Below, in pieces: positions 39,001 to 47,739 of a stretch of DNA of 64,000 nt. Every line of letters starts with the position of its first letter. Positions within the stretch are counted from its first letter, which is position 1. The translations under genes were made by a program, and so were the position numbers. Below the pieces are notes generated by a model that saw only the letters and a list, made by a program, of their open reading frames with translations, was not told where the DNA came from and searched no databases. Source of the DNA: Mycobacterium lepraemurium (GTDB lineage: Bacteria > Actinomycetota > Actinomycetes > Mycobacteriales > Mycobacteriaceae); contig CP021238.1 of NCBI GenBank assembly GCA_002291465.1, positions 2,852,001 to 2,916,000 on the forward strand, given 5' to 3'.

Positions 39001-42000
39001 CGACATGGCCTGCGCCCTCGAACCTTTCGGACAGGTGCAGCCACTGCGAGTCGATGTCGCCCTCGTCGGCGAGCCACAACTTAACCAGGTCTTCGCGGGC
39101 ACTGGCCCACCGGTCGTCGAACAGCACGGCCTTCTTGGGGTCGAACACCGGCGCCACCAGACGCGGCCAGTCCGCGCCGAGTTCGGCCGTCACCAGGTCG
39201 ATCAGCTCGGCGTCGGTGGCCGCTGACGCGGCCGCGGCGCCGGCCGGCTCGTCCAGGCCCAGCTGGTTGAGTACCAGGCGCGCCGCCGAGGCCAGCACGC
39301 CGTCACGGCCGGTGATCTGATCGGTGAATTCGCCCAGTGAGGCGGCGTCGATGGTCGCACCGGCACCGCCACCGCCCGCGGACGGCAGCGCCACCGTGAT
39401 GCCCCGCCGCGCGGCGACTGCGGCGACCGCGGCGTCGATGGCCTTGTCGACGGCGGCGGCGTCGGCCAGCGCGCCCTCGTGCAGATGACCCAGTGCGCCG
39501 CCGCGGACACTGGTGCCCTCGCGGGTGCTCAGCACCACCTCGACCGTGACGTGCTTGGCCCAGCCCTCGCCGAGCTCCCAGGTCTTCTTGACCCGCTCGG
39601 CGATGGCGCCGGGCCGCTTACCCGACGGCCCCAGCACCGTGCGCAGCTGGTCGTTTATCGCGTCGGAAAGCACTGGGCCGTAAGGCTTGTAAGTGCGCGC
39701 CAGCTTGGTCACCTGAGAGCGCAACCCGGCTAGGTCGGCTTCGGCCGCGCCGTCGATGGCGCCCAGGTTCAGCTCCGACCCCAGGTCCACCAGTAGCTGG
39801 TTGCGCCGCGACGAGGCGCCGTCGGTGATGGACTCGATGGAGTCCAGCTCCTCGATCTGGTCGATGCGCATCTTGGCCGACAGCGCGATCAGCGCCAGCG
39901 TGGCATCGGCGGCGTCGAACGGAATGTCCTCGGGACGCGGAGCCCCGGACGGAGCCGCGGCTCCGTCCGGGGCGACATCGGACATGGGTGCACCGTCCGA
40001 TGAGGCCGGAACAGCCGAATCGGAAGCCTCGTCCGCCTCAGGTTCCGGCTCGGGGTCGGTGTCGGTGGCGAACAGCACCGCCGCGTCACGCTCGGCATTG
40101 AGCACTTCGACTGTGCTGTGCGCATATTCGGGCAGTTTGAGGGTGTTGGTGGCCAGTCCGGCGACGGTCGGTGCGGACTTCACACCGATCTCGACGAACC
40201 GCTCCACGCCCAGACCGCCGGCCGCCTCCTCGGTGAACAGCAGGTCCTGGGTTTCGATCCAGCGCACCGGGCTGGCGAACTGCCAGGCCAGCAGCTCGAT
40301 CAACACCGTGCGGGCCATCTCGATCCGGCGCTCGGCGAGCCAGGTGTCGTAGTCGGCCAAGATCGGGTCGAGCGGCTCGGCCGGCACCAGGTCGCGGATC
40401 TCCTGGATGAAGTCGCGGTCCAGGGTGAACGGCCGCGGCACCAGGTTGGGGATGTAGCGCCCGATGATGATGTCAGGATCCTTGTCGCGCGGCATCACCC
40501 GGTCCAGCGAACGCCGGAACTCCGCCAGACCGACGCGCAGCACCCGCGAGTGGAAGGGCACGTCGATGCCGGGCACCAAGATGAACGAGCGCTTGCCGCC
40601 GGTGATCTCGCGACGCCGCTCCACCTCTTCCTCGAGCGCCTCCAGCCCGCGCACCGTGCCGGCGATCGCGTACTGCGAACCCCGCAGGTTGAAGTTCACG
40701 ATCTCCAGGAATTCCCCTGTGCGCTCGGCGATTCCGGCGACGAACGCTGGCACCTCGTCATCCGGCAGGTCGATCTGCGACGGACGGATCGCCGCCAGCC
40801 GGTAGTTGGACCGGCCCAGCTCGTCGCGCGGCACGACGTCGTGCATCTTGGAGCCACGGTGAAACACCGTATCCAGCAAGGCTTCCAGCTCGTAGATGCC
40901 CGTCACACAGGCCAGCGCGGTGTACTCGCCGACGGAGTGCCCGCAGGCGATCGCGTCCTCGACGAAGGCGCCCTGCTCACGCATCTCGGCGACCTGCGCC
41001 GCCGCCACCGTGGCCATCGCGACCTGGGTGAACTGCGTCAGATACAGCACGCCCTCGGGGTGGTTGTAGTGCACGCCGCTGGCGATGATGCTGGTCGGGT
41101 TGTCGCGCACCACATGCAGCACCGAGAAGCCCAGCGTGTCGCGGGTGAACTTGTCGGCCTTGTCCCACACTTTGCGCGCGGCCTTGGACCGGGCCCGCAC
41201 GTCTATGCCCATGCCCTTGTGCTGAATGCCCTGGCCGGGGAACGCATAGACGGTGCGCGGGGCGGCCAGGCGCGCGGTCGCGGACATCACCAGGTCCGAC
41301 CCGACGCGGGCGGCCACCTCCAAAACCTCTGCGCCCTGGTCGATTCCGACACGGTCCACGCGGAACGCGACCTCGTCACCGGGACGCACCATGCCCAGGA
41401 AGCGGGCGGTCCAACCGATCAGGCGCGCCGGCGGGCGGGCCTGACCGTCGGTGGCGGTCACTGCGTGCTGGGCGGCGGCGGACAGCCACATGCCGTGCAC
41501 GATCGGCGTTTCCAGACCGGCCAGCAGCGCGGCGGCCCGGTCGGTGTGGATGGGGTTGTGGTCGCCGGACACCACCGCGAAGGGCCGCATGTCGACCGGC
41601 GCGGTGATGGTGACGTCGCGGCGGCGCCGGCGCGGGGTGTCGGTCGCGTTCTCCGACACCGCTCCCCCGGCGCGCGCGGGGTCGGTCAGTTCGGCGGGGC
41701 CGGTACGGCCCAGGATCGCGAAACGCTCGTCGAGGGTGGCGATCACCTGGCCGTCGGCGTCGGCGATGGTGACCGAAACCGGGACAACGCGGCCCATGTC
41801 GGTGTCTGCGACCGCCGAAGGCGTTGCGGTGACGGTCAATTGGGCCGGCGTGGTGGGCAGCTTGCCGACCATGTAAGCGGCGTGGTCCAGGTGCACCAGG
41901 CTCAGCAGGCCCTCCACGACCGGGACGCCGGTGTCGGTGGCCGGCGCACCGATCGCCGCGAAGACCGCCGGCCAGCACAGGCCGACCAGCGCGTCGGGCA

Positions 42001-45000
42001 CGGTGGTGAGGCTGGGCGCCAACGGCTCACCGAAGGTAGCCGTGACCCCGGTGTGGTCGGCGACCCGCTCGGGATCCCAGTCCACCGTGACGGTGGCCGC
42101 GCCGTCGACGACCTTCGGCAGGAACTCCGGCCCGTCCACGCCGGCGGCGATCGCCAGCACCGCGCGCATCGCCGTGGCCGCGTCGGCGGTGGAGACCACC
42201 GGGGTGCCGCCATCAATGGTGTTGGGCGGCAAGGTGAATGGAATCTCGACCCAGGTGCCCGACACCGGGACGCTGAGGACGACGCGGTCGGCCTCGACCT
42301 GCAGCCGCGCCCCGGTGAACGAGTGGGTGGCGCGGCGGCTGTCCGGCCCGTCGTACACCAGCCAGTCGCCGGGCTCGGCGATGCGGTGGACCGGGTTGAT
42401 CGCGGTGCGGCCGGCCCACTGCACGTCGGGGGCGTCCAGCACCACGGCCAGCGGTCCCGTCACGTCGGCGCGACCGGTCCGACGCGACGTGACGGCCGCG
42501 GGTTGCACCCCGGCGGCCAGCGCCTCGTCGATGGCGGCCTGCTCGAAGCGGTCCAGCAGTTCCCCGACGGTTTCGTCCATCCGGGTGATGCCGGCCACCG
42601 CGGCGGTGCCCGGGATGATGCACACCTGGTCGGCGTCGTAGCGGGCGTCGTGGGCCTGCCACAGCGAGTCGCTGCGCCACCAGCGCCGGACGTCCTTGTC
42701 GATGACCGGCACGAAGTTGACCGGCTTGCCGGGCGTCTTGCACAGCGTGACGAAGAACGGGACGTCGGCCGGGTGCAGCTGCACGGATTCGGCGTCGGGG
42801 TAGTGCGCCAGCAGGGTGGCGATGGCCTCGGCCGGGTTTTCCAGCAGCCGCGCACCCTCCTCGGTGGAGCCGTCGAACAGCGTCTCGATGGAACCGAAAT
42901 CCTTTGCGTGCAAACGTGCCTCGGCGCGTTGCAACATCTGCTCGAAACGGTCGCGCCAGGTGTCGGCCAGCCACGGGCTGCCCGGTGAAGCGGTGTCGGC
43001 GGTGGAGTCGCCGTCGCCGATGGCCAGCTCGACATAGCGCTGCAGCCACTGCAGGTAGGTCATCTCCCCGACGTCGCCGAAGTACGGCTTGGCGGTCTTG
43101 GCCATCGCGGCGATGATCTCGTCGCGGCGTTCCGTGACGGCCTCGGCGTCACCGGCGACCTCGTCCAGCAGCCGGCCGCACCGCGAGGCGCTGTTGTCGA
43201 TCTCGTGGATGTCCGCGCCGAGCTGGCTGCGGCTGGATGCCATGCCGCCCACGGCTTTTCCGGCGCCGATCCAGTGCTCGGTGCCCTGGGTTTCGACCAG
43301 CATCCGCTTGACCGACGGCGAGGTGGTGGACTCCAGCGTCGCCATCGCCGCGGTGCCGACCAGGATGCCGCCGATCGGCATCAGCGGGAAGCCGTACTTC
43401 TCGGCCCACCGACCGGACAGGTACTCGGCCGCCCGCTCGGGGGTGCCGATGCCGCCGCCGACGCAGACGGTGATGTTGGGCCGCGACCGCAGCTCCGAGT
43501 AGGTCGCCAGCAGCAGGTCGTCGAGGTCCTCCCAGGAGTGGTGGCCGCCGGCGCGGCCGCCCTCGATGTGCACGATCACCGGCTTGGTGGACACCTCGGT
43601 GGCGATGCGGATCACCGAACGGATCTGTTCGACGGTGCCGGGCTTGAACACGACGTTGCTGATGCCGACGTCGTTCAGCTCCTCGATCAGCTCGACGGCC
43701 TCCTCCAGCTCGGGGATGCCGGCGCTGATCACCAGGCCGTCGATCGCCGCGCCGGACTGGCGCGCCTTCTGCACCAGCCGCTTGCCGCCGACCTGCAGCT
43801 TCCACAGGTACGGGTCCAAGAACAGCGCGTTGAACTGGTAGGTGCGGCCCTCCTCGAGCAGCCCGGACAGCTCCTCGATCCGGGCGGCGAAGATCTCCTC
43901 GGTGACCTGCCCGCCGCCGGCCAGCTCGGCCCAGTGCCCGGCGTTGGCCGCGGCGGCCACGATCTTGGCGTCCACCGTGGTCGGGGTCATGCCGGCCAAC
44001 AGGATCGGCGAGCGGCCCGTCAGGCGGGTGAACTTGGTCGACAGCTTGACCCTGCCGTCGGGCAGCCGAACCAGCGTCGGGGCGTAGCTCGACCAGGCCC
44101 GCACCACCTCGGGGACGGCGCCGACGGTGAACAGGTTGCGCTGTCCCCCGCGGGTCGCGGCGGGCACGATGCCCACGCCGAGGCCGCGGATCACCGGCGC
44201 GGTCAGCCGGGTCAGGATGTCGCCGGGGCCCAGGTCCAGAATCCACCGGGCGCCAGCGTCGTTGACGCGGGTGATCTCCTCCACCCAGTCCACCCGGCGC
44301 ACCAGGATGGCCTCGGTCAGTTCCCAGGCCAGGGCGACGTCCAGGCCGACCTTCTCGGCCCAGCCGCCGACGATATCGATGCCGTCGGCCAGCCGGGGCG
44401 TGTGGAAGCCCACCTCGACCTGCACCGGATCGAACACCGGCGCGAAGACGTCGCCGCCGCGCAGCTTGTTCTTGCGCTCGGCCTCTTCCTTCTCCGAGAT
44501 CTGCCGGCAGTACAGCTCGAAGCGGGACAACTGTTCCGGGGTGCCGGTGATGACGACCGAACGGCGGCCGTTGCGGATGGACAGCACGGGCGGCAGCACG
44601 GTGCGCACGTCCTGGGCGAACTCGTCGAGCAGCCGGCTGATCCGCTCGGGGTCGGCGTTGGTGACCGACACCATCGGCGGACGGTCCCCGAGCACCGAGA
44701 TGCCGCGCCGGCGGGCCACCAGCGTGCCGGCGGCACCGATCAGCTGGGCCAGCGCCAGCAGCTCGACGTCGCGAGCGCCCGCGCCCTTGAGCGCCTCGAC
44801 GGCCAGCACGCCCTGGGAATGTCCGGCGACGGCCACCGGCGGCGTGGCCGTCAGGTCCATGCCCTGGCGTGCCAGCGCGCGCACGACCGCGATCTGGGTC
44901 AACAGCACGCCGGGGATCGAGACCGCGGCCGAGGTCAGGTGCTTGTTGGACGGGACCGGGTCCTCGGCGGCCAGCGCGCGCACCCAGGACAGCGGCTCGA

Positions 45001-45286
45001 AGCCGATGGGACGCACCACGACGAGCTCTTTTGCCACCGGCTCGAGCAGCAGGTCGACCTCACCGACCAGGGTTGCCAGCTCCGGCTCGATGCCGGCCGA
45101 CGAGACCAGCTCTTCGAGGGTCTCCAGCCAGGCGCTGCCCTGGCCGCCGAAGGCCACCGCGTAGGGCTCGCCGGCCGCCAGACGGTCGACCAGAGCATGC
45201 GTGTCCCCGGCTGGTGGGTGCTTGCCCCCGTGCGGGCCCTGCCCGTCGCGGTCGGCGGACACCCGGTCGTGCTCGTGGATCGTCAC
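36008..45286 (-). CDS. fas: Type I fatty acid synthase
   Basis: About 3092 residues from GTG 45286 (GGGGAG upstream; an ATG 21 bases earlier adds seven residues); Rv2524c has 3069. One open frame of 9.3 kb, intact. Order: acyltransferase (AGHSQGVLAVE, ~residue 160), enoyl reductase with FMN barrel (~420-620; GRAGGHHSWEDLDDLL), hotdog dehydratase (SGDHNPIHTDRAA, ~1245), malonyl/palmitoyl transferase (CGHSVGEYTALA, ~1455), ACP (DGASSRRNQLLVDLGSEL, pantetheine Ser ~1825), ketoreductase (VVTGASKGSIAASVVARL, ~2145), ketosynthase (Cys in ACATAA ~2745; KHDTST; SLTGHTKGGAA). It makes C16-C18 and C24-C26 acyl-CoA, which feed phospholipids and FAS-II. Confidence 0.97.
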   Translation of the reverse strand: MTIHEHDRVSADRDGQGPHGGKHPPAGDTHALVDRLAAGEPYAVAFGGQGSAWLETLEELVSSAGIEPELATLVGEVDLLLEPVAKELVVVRPIGFEPLSWVRALAAEDPVPSNKHLTSAAVSIPGVLLTQIAVVRALARQGMDLTATPPVAVAGHSQGVLAVEALKGAGARDVELLALAQLIGAAGTLVARRRGISVLGDRPPMVSVTNADPERISRLLDEFAQDVRTVLPPVLSIRNGRRSVVITGTPEQLSRFELYCRQISEKEEAERKNKLRGGDVFAPVFDPVQVEVGFHTPRLADGIDIVGGWAEKVGLDVALAWELTEAILVRRVDWVEEITRVNDAGARWILDLGPGDILTRLTAPVIRGLGVGIVPAATRGGQRNLFTVGAVPEVVRAWSSYAPTLVRLPDGRVKLSTKFTRLTGRSPILLAGMTPTTVDAKIVAAAANAGHWAELAGGGQVTEEIFAARIEELSGLLEEGRTYQFNALFLDPYLWKLQVGGKRLVQKARQSGAAIDGLVISAGIPELEEAVELIEELNDVGISNVVFKPGTVEQIRSVIRIATEVSTKPVIVHIEGGRAGGHHSWEDLDDLLLATYSELRSRPNITVCVGGGIGTPERAAEYLSGRWAEKYGFPLMPIGGILVGTAAMATLESTTSPSVKRMLVETQGTEHWIGAGKAVGGMASSRSQLGADIHEIDNSASRCGRLLDEVAGDAEAVTERRDEIIAAMAKTAKPYFGDVGEMTYLQWLQRYVELAIGDGDSTADTASPGSPWLADTWRDRFEQMLQRAEARLHAKDFGSIETLFDGSTEEGARLLENPAEAIATLLAHYPDAESVQLHPADVPFFVTLCKTPGKPVNFVPVIDKDVRRWWRSDSLWQAHDARYDADQVCIIPGTAAVAGITRMDETVGELLDRFEQAAIDEALAAGVQPAAVTSRRTGRADVTGPLAVVLDAPDVQWAGRTAINPVHRIAEPGDWLVYDGPDSRRATHSFTGARLQVEADRVVLSVPVSGTWVEIPFTLPPNTIDGGTPVVSTADAATAMRAVLAIAAGVDGPEFLPKVVDGAATVTVDWDPERVADHTGVTATFGEPLAPSLTTVPDALVGLCWPAVFAAIGAPATDTGVPVVEGLLSLVHLDHAAYMVGKLPTTPAQLTVTATPSAVADTDMGRVVPVSVTIADADGQVIATLDERFAILGRTGPAELTDPARAGGAVSENATDTPRRRRRDVTITAPVDMRPFAVVSGDHNPIHTDRAAALLAGLETPIVHGMWLSAAAQHAVTATDGQARPPARLIGWTARFLGMVRPGDEVAFRVDRVGIDQGAEVLEVAARVGSDLVMSATARLAAPRTVYAFPGQGIQHKGMGIDVRARSKAARKVWDKADKFTRDTLGFSVLHVVRDNPTSIIASGVHYNHPEGVLYLTQFTQVAMATVAAAQVAEMREQGAFVEDAIACGHSVGEYTALACVTGIYELEALLDTVFHRGSKMHDVVPRDELGRSNYRLAAIRPSQIDLPDDEVPAFVAGIAERTGEFLEIVNFNLRGSQYAIAGTVRGLEALEEEVERRREITGGKRSFILVPGIDVPFHSRVLRVGLAEFRRSLDRVMPRDKDPDIIIGRYIPNLVPRPFTLDRDFIQEIRDLVPAEPLDPILADYDTWLAERRIEMARTVLIELLAWQFASPVRWIETQDLLFTEEAAGGLGVERFVEIGVKSAPTVAGLATNTLKLPEYAHSTVEVLNAERDAAVLFATDTDPEPEPEADEASDSAVPASSDGAPMSDVAPDGAAAPSGAPRPEDIPFDAADATLALIALSAKMRIDQIEELDSIESITDGASSRRNQLLVDLGSELNLGAIDGAAEADLAGLRSQVTKLARTYKPYGPVLSDAINDQLRTVLGPSGKRPGAIAERVKKTWELGEGWAKHVTVEVVLSTREGTSVRGGALGHLHEGALADAAAVDKAIDAAVAAVAARRGITVALPSAGGGGAGATIDAASLGEFTDQITGRDGVLASAARLVLNQLGLDEPAGAAAASAATDAELIDLVTAELGADWPRLVAPVFDPKKAVLFDDRWASAREDLVKLWLADEGDIDSQWLHLSERFEGAGHVVATQATWWQGKALSAGRAVHASLYGRIAAGAENPDPGRYSHEIAVVTGASKGSIAASVVARLLDGGATVIATTSKLDDERLAFYRGLYRDHARYGAALWVVAANMASYSDIDALVEWIGTKQTESLGPQSIHIKDAQTPTLLFPFAAPRVAGDLSEAGSRSEVEMKVLLWAVQRLIGGLSKIGAERDIASRLHVVLPGSPNRGMFGGDGAYGEAKSALDALVSRWHAESSWAARVSLAHALIGWTRGTGLMGHNDAIVEAVEQAGVTTYSTDEMAAMLLDLCDVESKVAAASAPIKADLTGGLGEADLDMAELAAKAREQATGAEPAADDGPTAGTIAALPSPPRGFTPAPPPEWADLDVDPADLVVIVGGAELGPYGSSRTRFEMEVDNELSAAGVLELAWTTGLIRWEDDPQPGWYDTETGELVDESELVERYHDTVVARCGIREFVDDGAIDPDHASPLLVSVFLDKDFTFVVSSEADARAFVEFDPEHTIIRPVPDSSDWQVTRKAGTEIRVPRKTKLSRVVGGQLPTGFDPTVWGISPDMVSSIDRVAVWNIVATVDAFLSAGFSPAEVMRYVHPSLVANTMGTGMGGGTSMQTLYHGNLLGRNKPNDIFQEILPNIVAAHVVQSYIGSYGAMIHPVAACATAAVSVEEGVDKIRLGKAEMVVAGGIDDLTLEGIIGFGDMAATADTGMMRGRGISDAKFSRPNDRRRLGFVEAQGGGTILLARGDLALKMGLPVLAVVAYAQSFADGVQTSIPAPGLGALGAGRGGKDSLLARALAKLGVGADDVAVISKHDTSTLANDPNETELHERLADSLGRSEGAPLFVVSQKSLTGHTKGGAAVFQMMGLCQMLRDGVIPPNRSLDCVDGELAGSAHFVWVRETLRLGDKFPLKAGMVTSLGFGHVSGLVALVHPQAFIASLDPEQRADYQQRANARLLAGQRRLVSAIAGGAPMYQRPPDRRFDHDVPEKRQEAAMLLDPASRLGDGDAYQVSAW

Positions 45287-45307
45287 CTTCTCTGTCTCCC
45301 CTGACAT

Positions 45308-45849
45308 GCGTCTTTAGGTCTGAAGTTCGTGTGGCGGTCACCGCCAGAGGGTTGGGGCCTCGTCGGTGCCCGTCGATTCCGCGTCGAATCGCAGGCGGGA
45401 AACAGCCGGCCGGTGTGACGTCGGCGGCCGCCCGGATGGTGCGAAGCGGCGCGGCGGACTTCATCGGCTGCACTAAGAGTGTCATAAGGATCGGCCCTCG
45501 TTTCGCGTGCTGATCGGTTACTGGTGAGTTCTACGCATGGGTAACCGTGTTGTGGGTAACACCGGGTTTCGCCGGCGGCTCGGACGCGGCGAACAAACCT
45601 GCTGCGTGCAGGTGGTTACGGTCGAGTAGCTATAACTGCGCAGATCAAAGCAGTTTTGTTATCGAATCGTTATGTAAAAATTTTGCACCGCGAGGCGCCG
45701 TCGAGCCGGCGTCGGCGACGCCGTCCGGCGATCACCGGCGGCCGCGCACCGAAAAAATAAGCGAACGAGTGTTTGCTGGAATTTCTAAGAGTCGGCCTTC
45801 CGGCCGGACCGGGCGGCCGCGGTGACGGCTCGCGAGGGCCCGGCGACGG
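45308..45849. promoter_or_regulatory. Long fas upstream region (promoter/operator)
   Basis: About 540 bases without a gene between fas and the DUF1906 gene. On the fas-sense strand there are two close copies of GTTACCCA (45538-45562 area) separated by a few bases, and a third GTAACC-like copy near 45610. Downstream there is an AT-rich stretch (45625-45690). In M. tuberculosis FasR binds inverted repeats in this interval, so one of these is a candidate operator; I cannot assign which. Confidence 0.5.
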
Positions 45850-46572
45850 CTAGACCCACTGCCCGAATTGGGGCTTGAGGATCTCGTTGATGTCCACCGC
45901 GACCCCGCCCACGCTGCGTTTGTCAATCTCGACCTGGTGCAGATGGGCTGCCGGATGGGTGAACCCCTTGGGCGATCCCCAGTTGTGCTGCCAGAAATAG
46001 GAGCCCAGCCCGTCGTGCAACGCCCAGTCGATGGTTTTGGAATTGGCGTACACGCCTGTGCGCTGATGGTCGATCACCGACTCCCACGACCGCAGATACG
46101 GCGCGATCTGGCTCTTGTACTGCTCGTAGGACGGGTCGTCGTCGATCGAGGCGTAAATGGGTGCGGTGGCCGGCCCGCCCGCCGCAGCGTGCAGCTGCAT
46201 GCCGCGCTGCGCGTGCTGCAGGCCGGCGCTGGCGCCGCCCAGCCAGTCCGCGGTGTTGCCCTTGCCGTACTGGTAGCAGGACACGATCTTGAGCCCGTTG
46301 GCGTTGAGATCGCGCGCCTCGGCCACCTGGATCGGCTTGCCCAGCATCCAGTTCCCGCCAGGCCGGCGGTCTGACACGTAGCGAATCGCCCCCAGGGCGC
46401 CGGCCGCCCGCAACTGGCTGCCCGGGATGACACCGGCCGCGTAGTCGAGCAGCGTGCCCAGCGACGCCGACGCCGGCGCGGCGTGCACCGTCGAACCCGC
46501 GACGCCCAGGCCCAGCAGGGCCGGCGCCGTGGCCGCGAATTTCAGCAGATCGCGCCGCGAAACGGAGGACAC
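45850..46572 (-). CDS. Tat-exported DUF1906 (glycoside-hydrolase-like) protein, Rv2525c homologue
   Basis: 240 residues, intact. Twin-arginine signal SRRDLLKFAATAPALLGLGVAGSTVHA, cleavage likely at VHA-AP. The mature part is a TIM-barrel DUF1906 domain: GTLLDYAAGVIPGSQLRAAG, RYVSDRR, IYASIDDDPSYEQ and YANSKTIDWALHDGL. Rv2525c is a Tat substrate of the cell wall with a glycosyl-hydrolase-like fold and reported effect on beta-lactam sensitivity. It lies upstream of fas in the same orientation. Confidence 0.9.
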   Translation of the reverse strand: MSSVSRRDLLKFAATAPALLGLGVAGSTVHAAPASASLGTLLDYAAGVIPGSQLRAAGALGAIRYVSDRRPGGNWMLGKPIQVAEARDLNANGLKIVSCYQYGKGNTADWLGGASAGLQHAQRGMQLHAAAGGPATAPIYASIDDDPSYEQYKSQIAPYLRSWESVIDHQRTGVYANSKTIDWALHDGLGSYFWQHNWGSPKGFTHPAAHLHQVEIDKRSVGGVAVDINEILKPQFGQWV

Positions 46573-46632
46573 AGGCCACAGGGTACGACATAAACCCCAT
46601 GTGCCCCATTGATCACACGAATAACATTCGTA

Positions 46633-47547
46633 TCACGGTGTCGCATCGGCGGTTTGGGCCCGGTCCGCCGCGGGCAGCACGATGACGCTCACCGCCGGCA
46701 GGCCCCGGCGCGCGGTCTGCCGCGCGATCTCCTCGATGAACCGGGCGGCCGCGGGGCTGATCGACCCCGCCCAGGCCCGAAACCCCTGCACGATCACCGG
46801 GTCCTGCCCCAACAGCGGTTGCACGCCCCGCAGCACCGTGAGCACGTCGTCGGGCAGCGGGTCGGCCAGCTGCTGCTCGATCCAACTGTGAGCGAGTTCG
46901 GTTGCCGCCGATACGCTTTCGCCCAGCGCGATGACGTCGGCGGCCAGCCTGCGCAGCCGGTCGAACAGCACCTGGCGCCCCGGGGTCTCGGCCAGTTGGG
47001 CCAGCAGGGTGCTGGCCGCGCTCGGCGGCCTCATCTGCCCGAACAGGGCGGGGACCGGCAGGTCACACTCGTCGAACAGATCGGCATACATTGCGGCGAC
47101 CGGCGCCGGCAGTGGGGCGCTGAGCCGCCCGATCACCCCGATGCTGTCGCGATGCGTGGTCGCCAGCTGGCGCAGCAGGTGCTCGCTGACGTCGGTGCCG
47201 CAGCCGTCGGCGGCCGCCCTTGACTGGGCGCAGGATTCGTCCAGGGCGCGGATCAGTTGGTCCAACCGGTCGCGCTGCTGGATCAGCAGTGCGCGGTACT
47301 CGTCGAGCAGATCCGCCAGCGTGCTGTGCCCGCCGTACAGCAATCGCTGAATGTCGTTGATGCCGACGCCGAGACTGCGCATCAGATCGATACGCAACAG
47401 GTCCAGCACCTGTTCCACGTCGAAGACGCGGTAGCCGTTGGACAGGTGGTCGGCGTGCAGCAGCCCGATCTTCTCGTAGTGGCGAATACGGCCCGAGGCG
47501 ATTCCGGTCAGGGCCGTGACGTCGCCGATCAGCAACTGCTCAGCCAC
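46633..47547 (-). CDS. MerR-family transcriptional regulator
   Basis: 304 residues, intact. N-terminal winged-helix MerR domain: IGDVTALTGIASGRIRHYEKIGLL and SNGYRVFDVEQVLDLLRIDLMRSLG, followed by a coiled-coil LLDEYRALLIQQRDRLDQLI. The long C-terminal part (~130-300) is helical and has no obvious effector motif. It diverges from a truncated Rieske-type gene at 47588 with only 40 bases between, so the shared promoter is probably its target. Confidence 0.83.
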   Translation of the reverse strand: MAEQLLIGDVTALTGIASGRIRHYEKIGLLHADHLSNGYRVFDVEQVLDLLRIDLMRSLGVGINDIQRLLYGGHSTLADLLDEYRALLIQQRDRLDQLIRALDESCAQSRAAADGCGTDVSEHLLRQLATTHRDSIGVIGRLSAPLPAPVAAMYADLFDECDLPVPALFGQMRPPSAASTLLAQLAETPGRQVLFDRLRRLAADVIALGESVSAATELAHSWIEQQLADPLPDDVLTVLRGVQPLLGQDPVIVQGFRAWAGSISPAAARFIEEIARQTARRGLPAVSVIVLPAADRAQTADATP

Positions 47548-47587
47548 TCCTTGACCTTACAACTGTCGCAAGGTCTGTACTGAGCAG

Positions 47588-47738
47588 ATGGAACACGATC
47601 AGCTCATCGACCTGACCCGGCGTGCCTTGAAGCTGGCGCGGGACAGGACAACCGATCTCGCCCCTACCGCCCACGTCGTCAACGCGCGTGACTACACCTA
47701 CGTCCAGCGGCACCAGCAGGACCGCGCCATGCTGCCGG
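47588..47738 (+). pseudogene. Truncated 5' end of a gene divergent from merR
   Basis: MEHDQLIDLTRRALKLARDRTTDLAPTAHVVNARDYT is a convincing N-terminus starting 40 bases from merR; it resembles starts of actinobacterial Rieske/SRPBCC oxygenases, though the family is not certain. Protein-like sequence stops near RAML at about 47735, and the next bases belong to the 3' side of the acyl-CoA synthetase on the other strand. Everything after about 50 residues is gone, consistent with a deletion joint. Confidence 0.6.
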
Positions 47739-47739
47739 C

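Noticed and set aside
35855..39226. 1123-codon plus-strand ORF
   Set aside because: Exactly antisense to fas; an open frame created by high-GC codon bias, with no motif or start signal.
40118..42988. 956-codon plus-strand ORF
   Set aside because: Antisense to fas; Arg/Gly/His-rich composition typical of a shadow frame.
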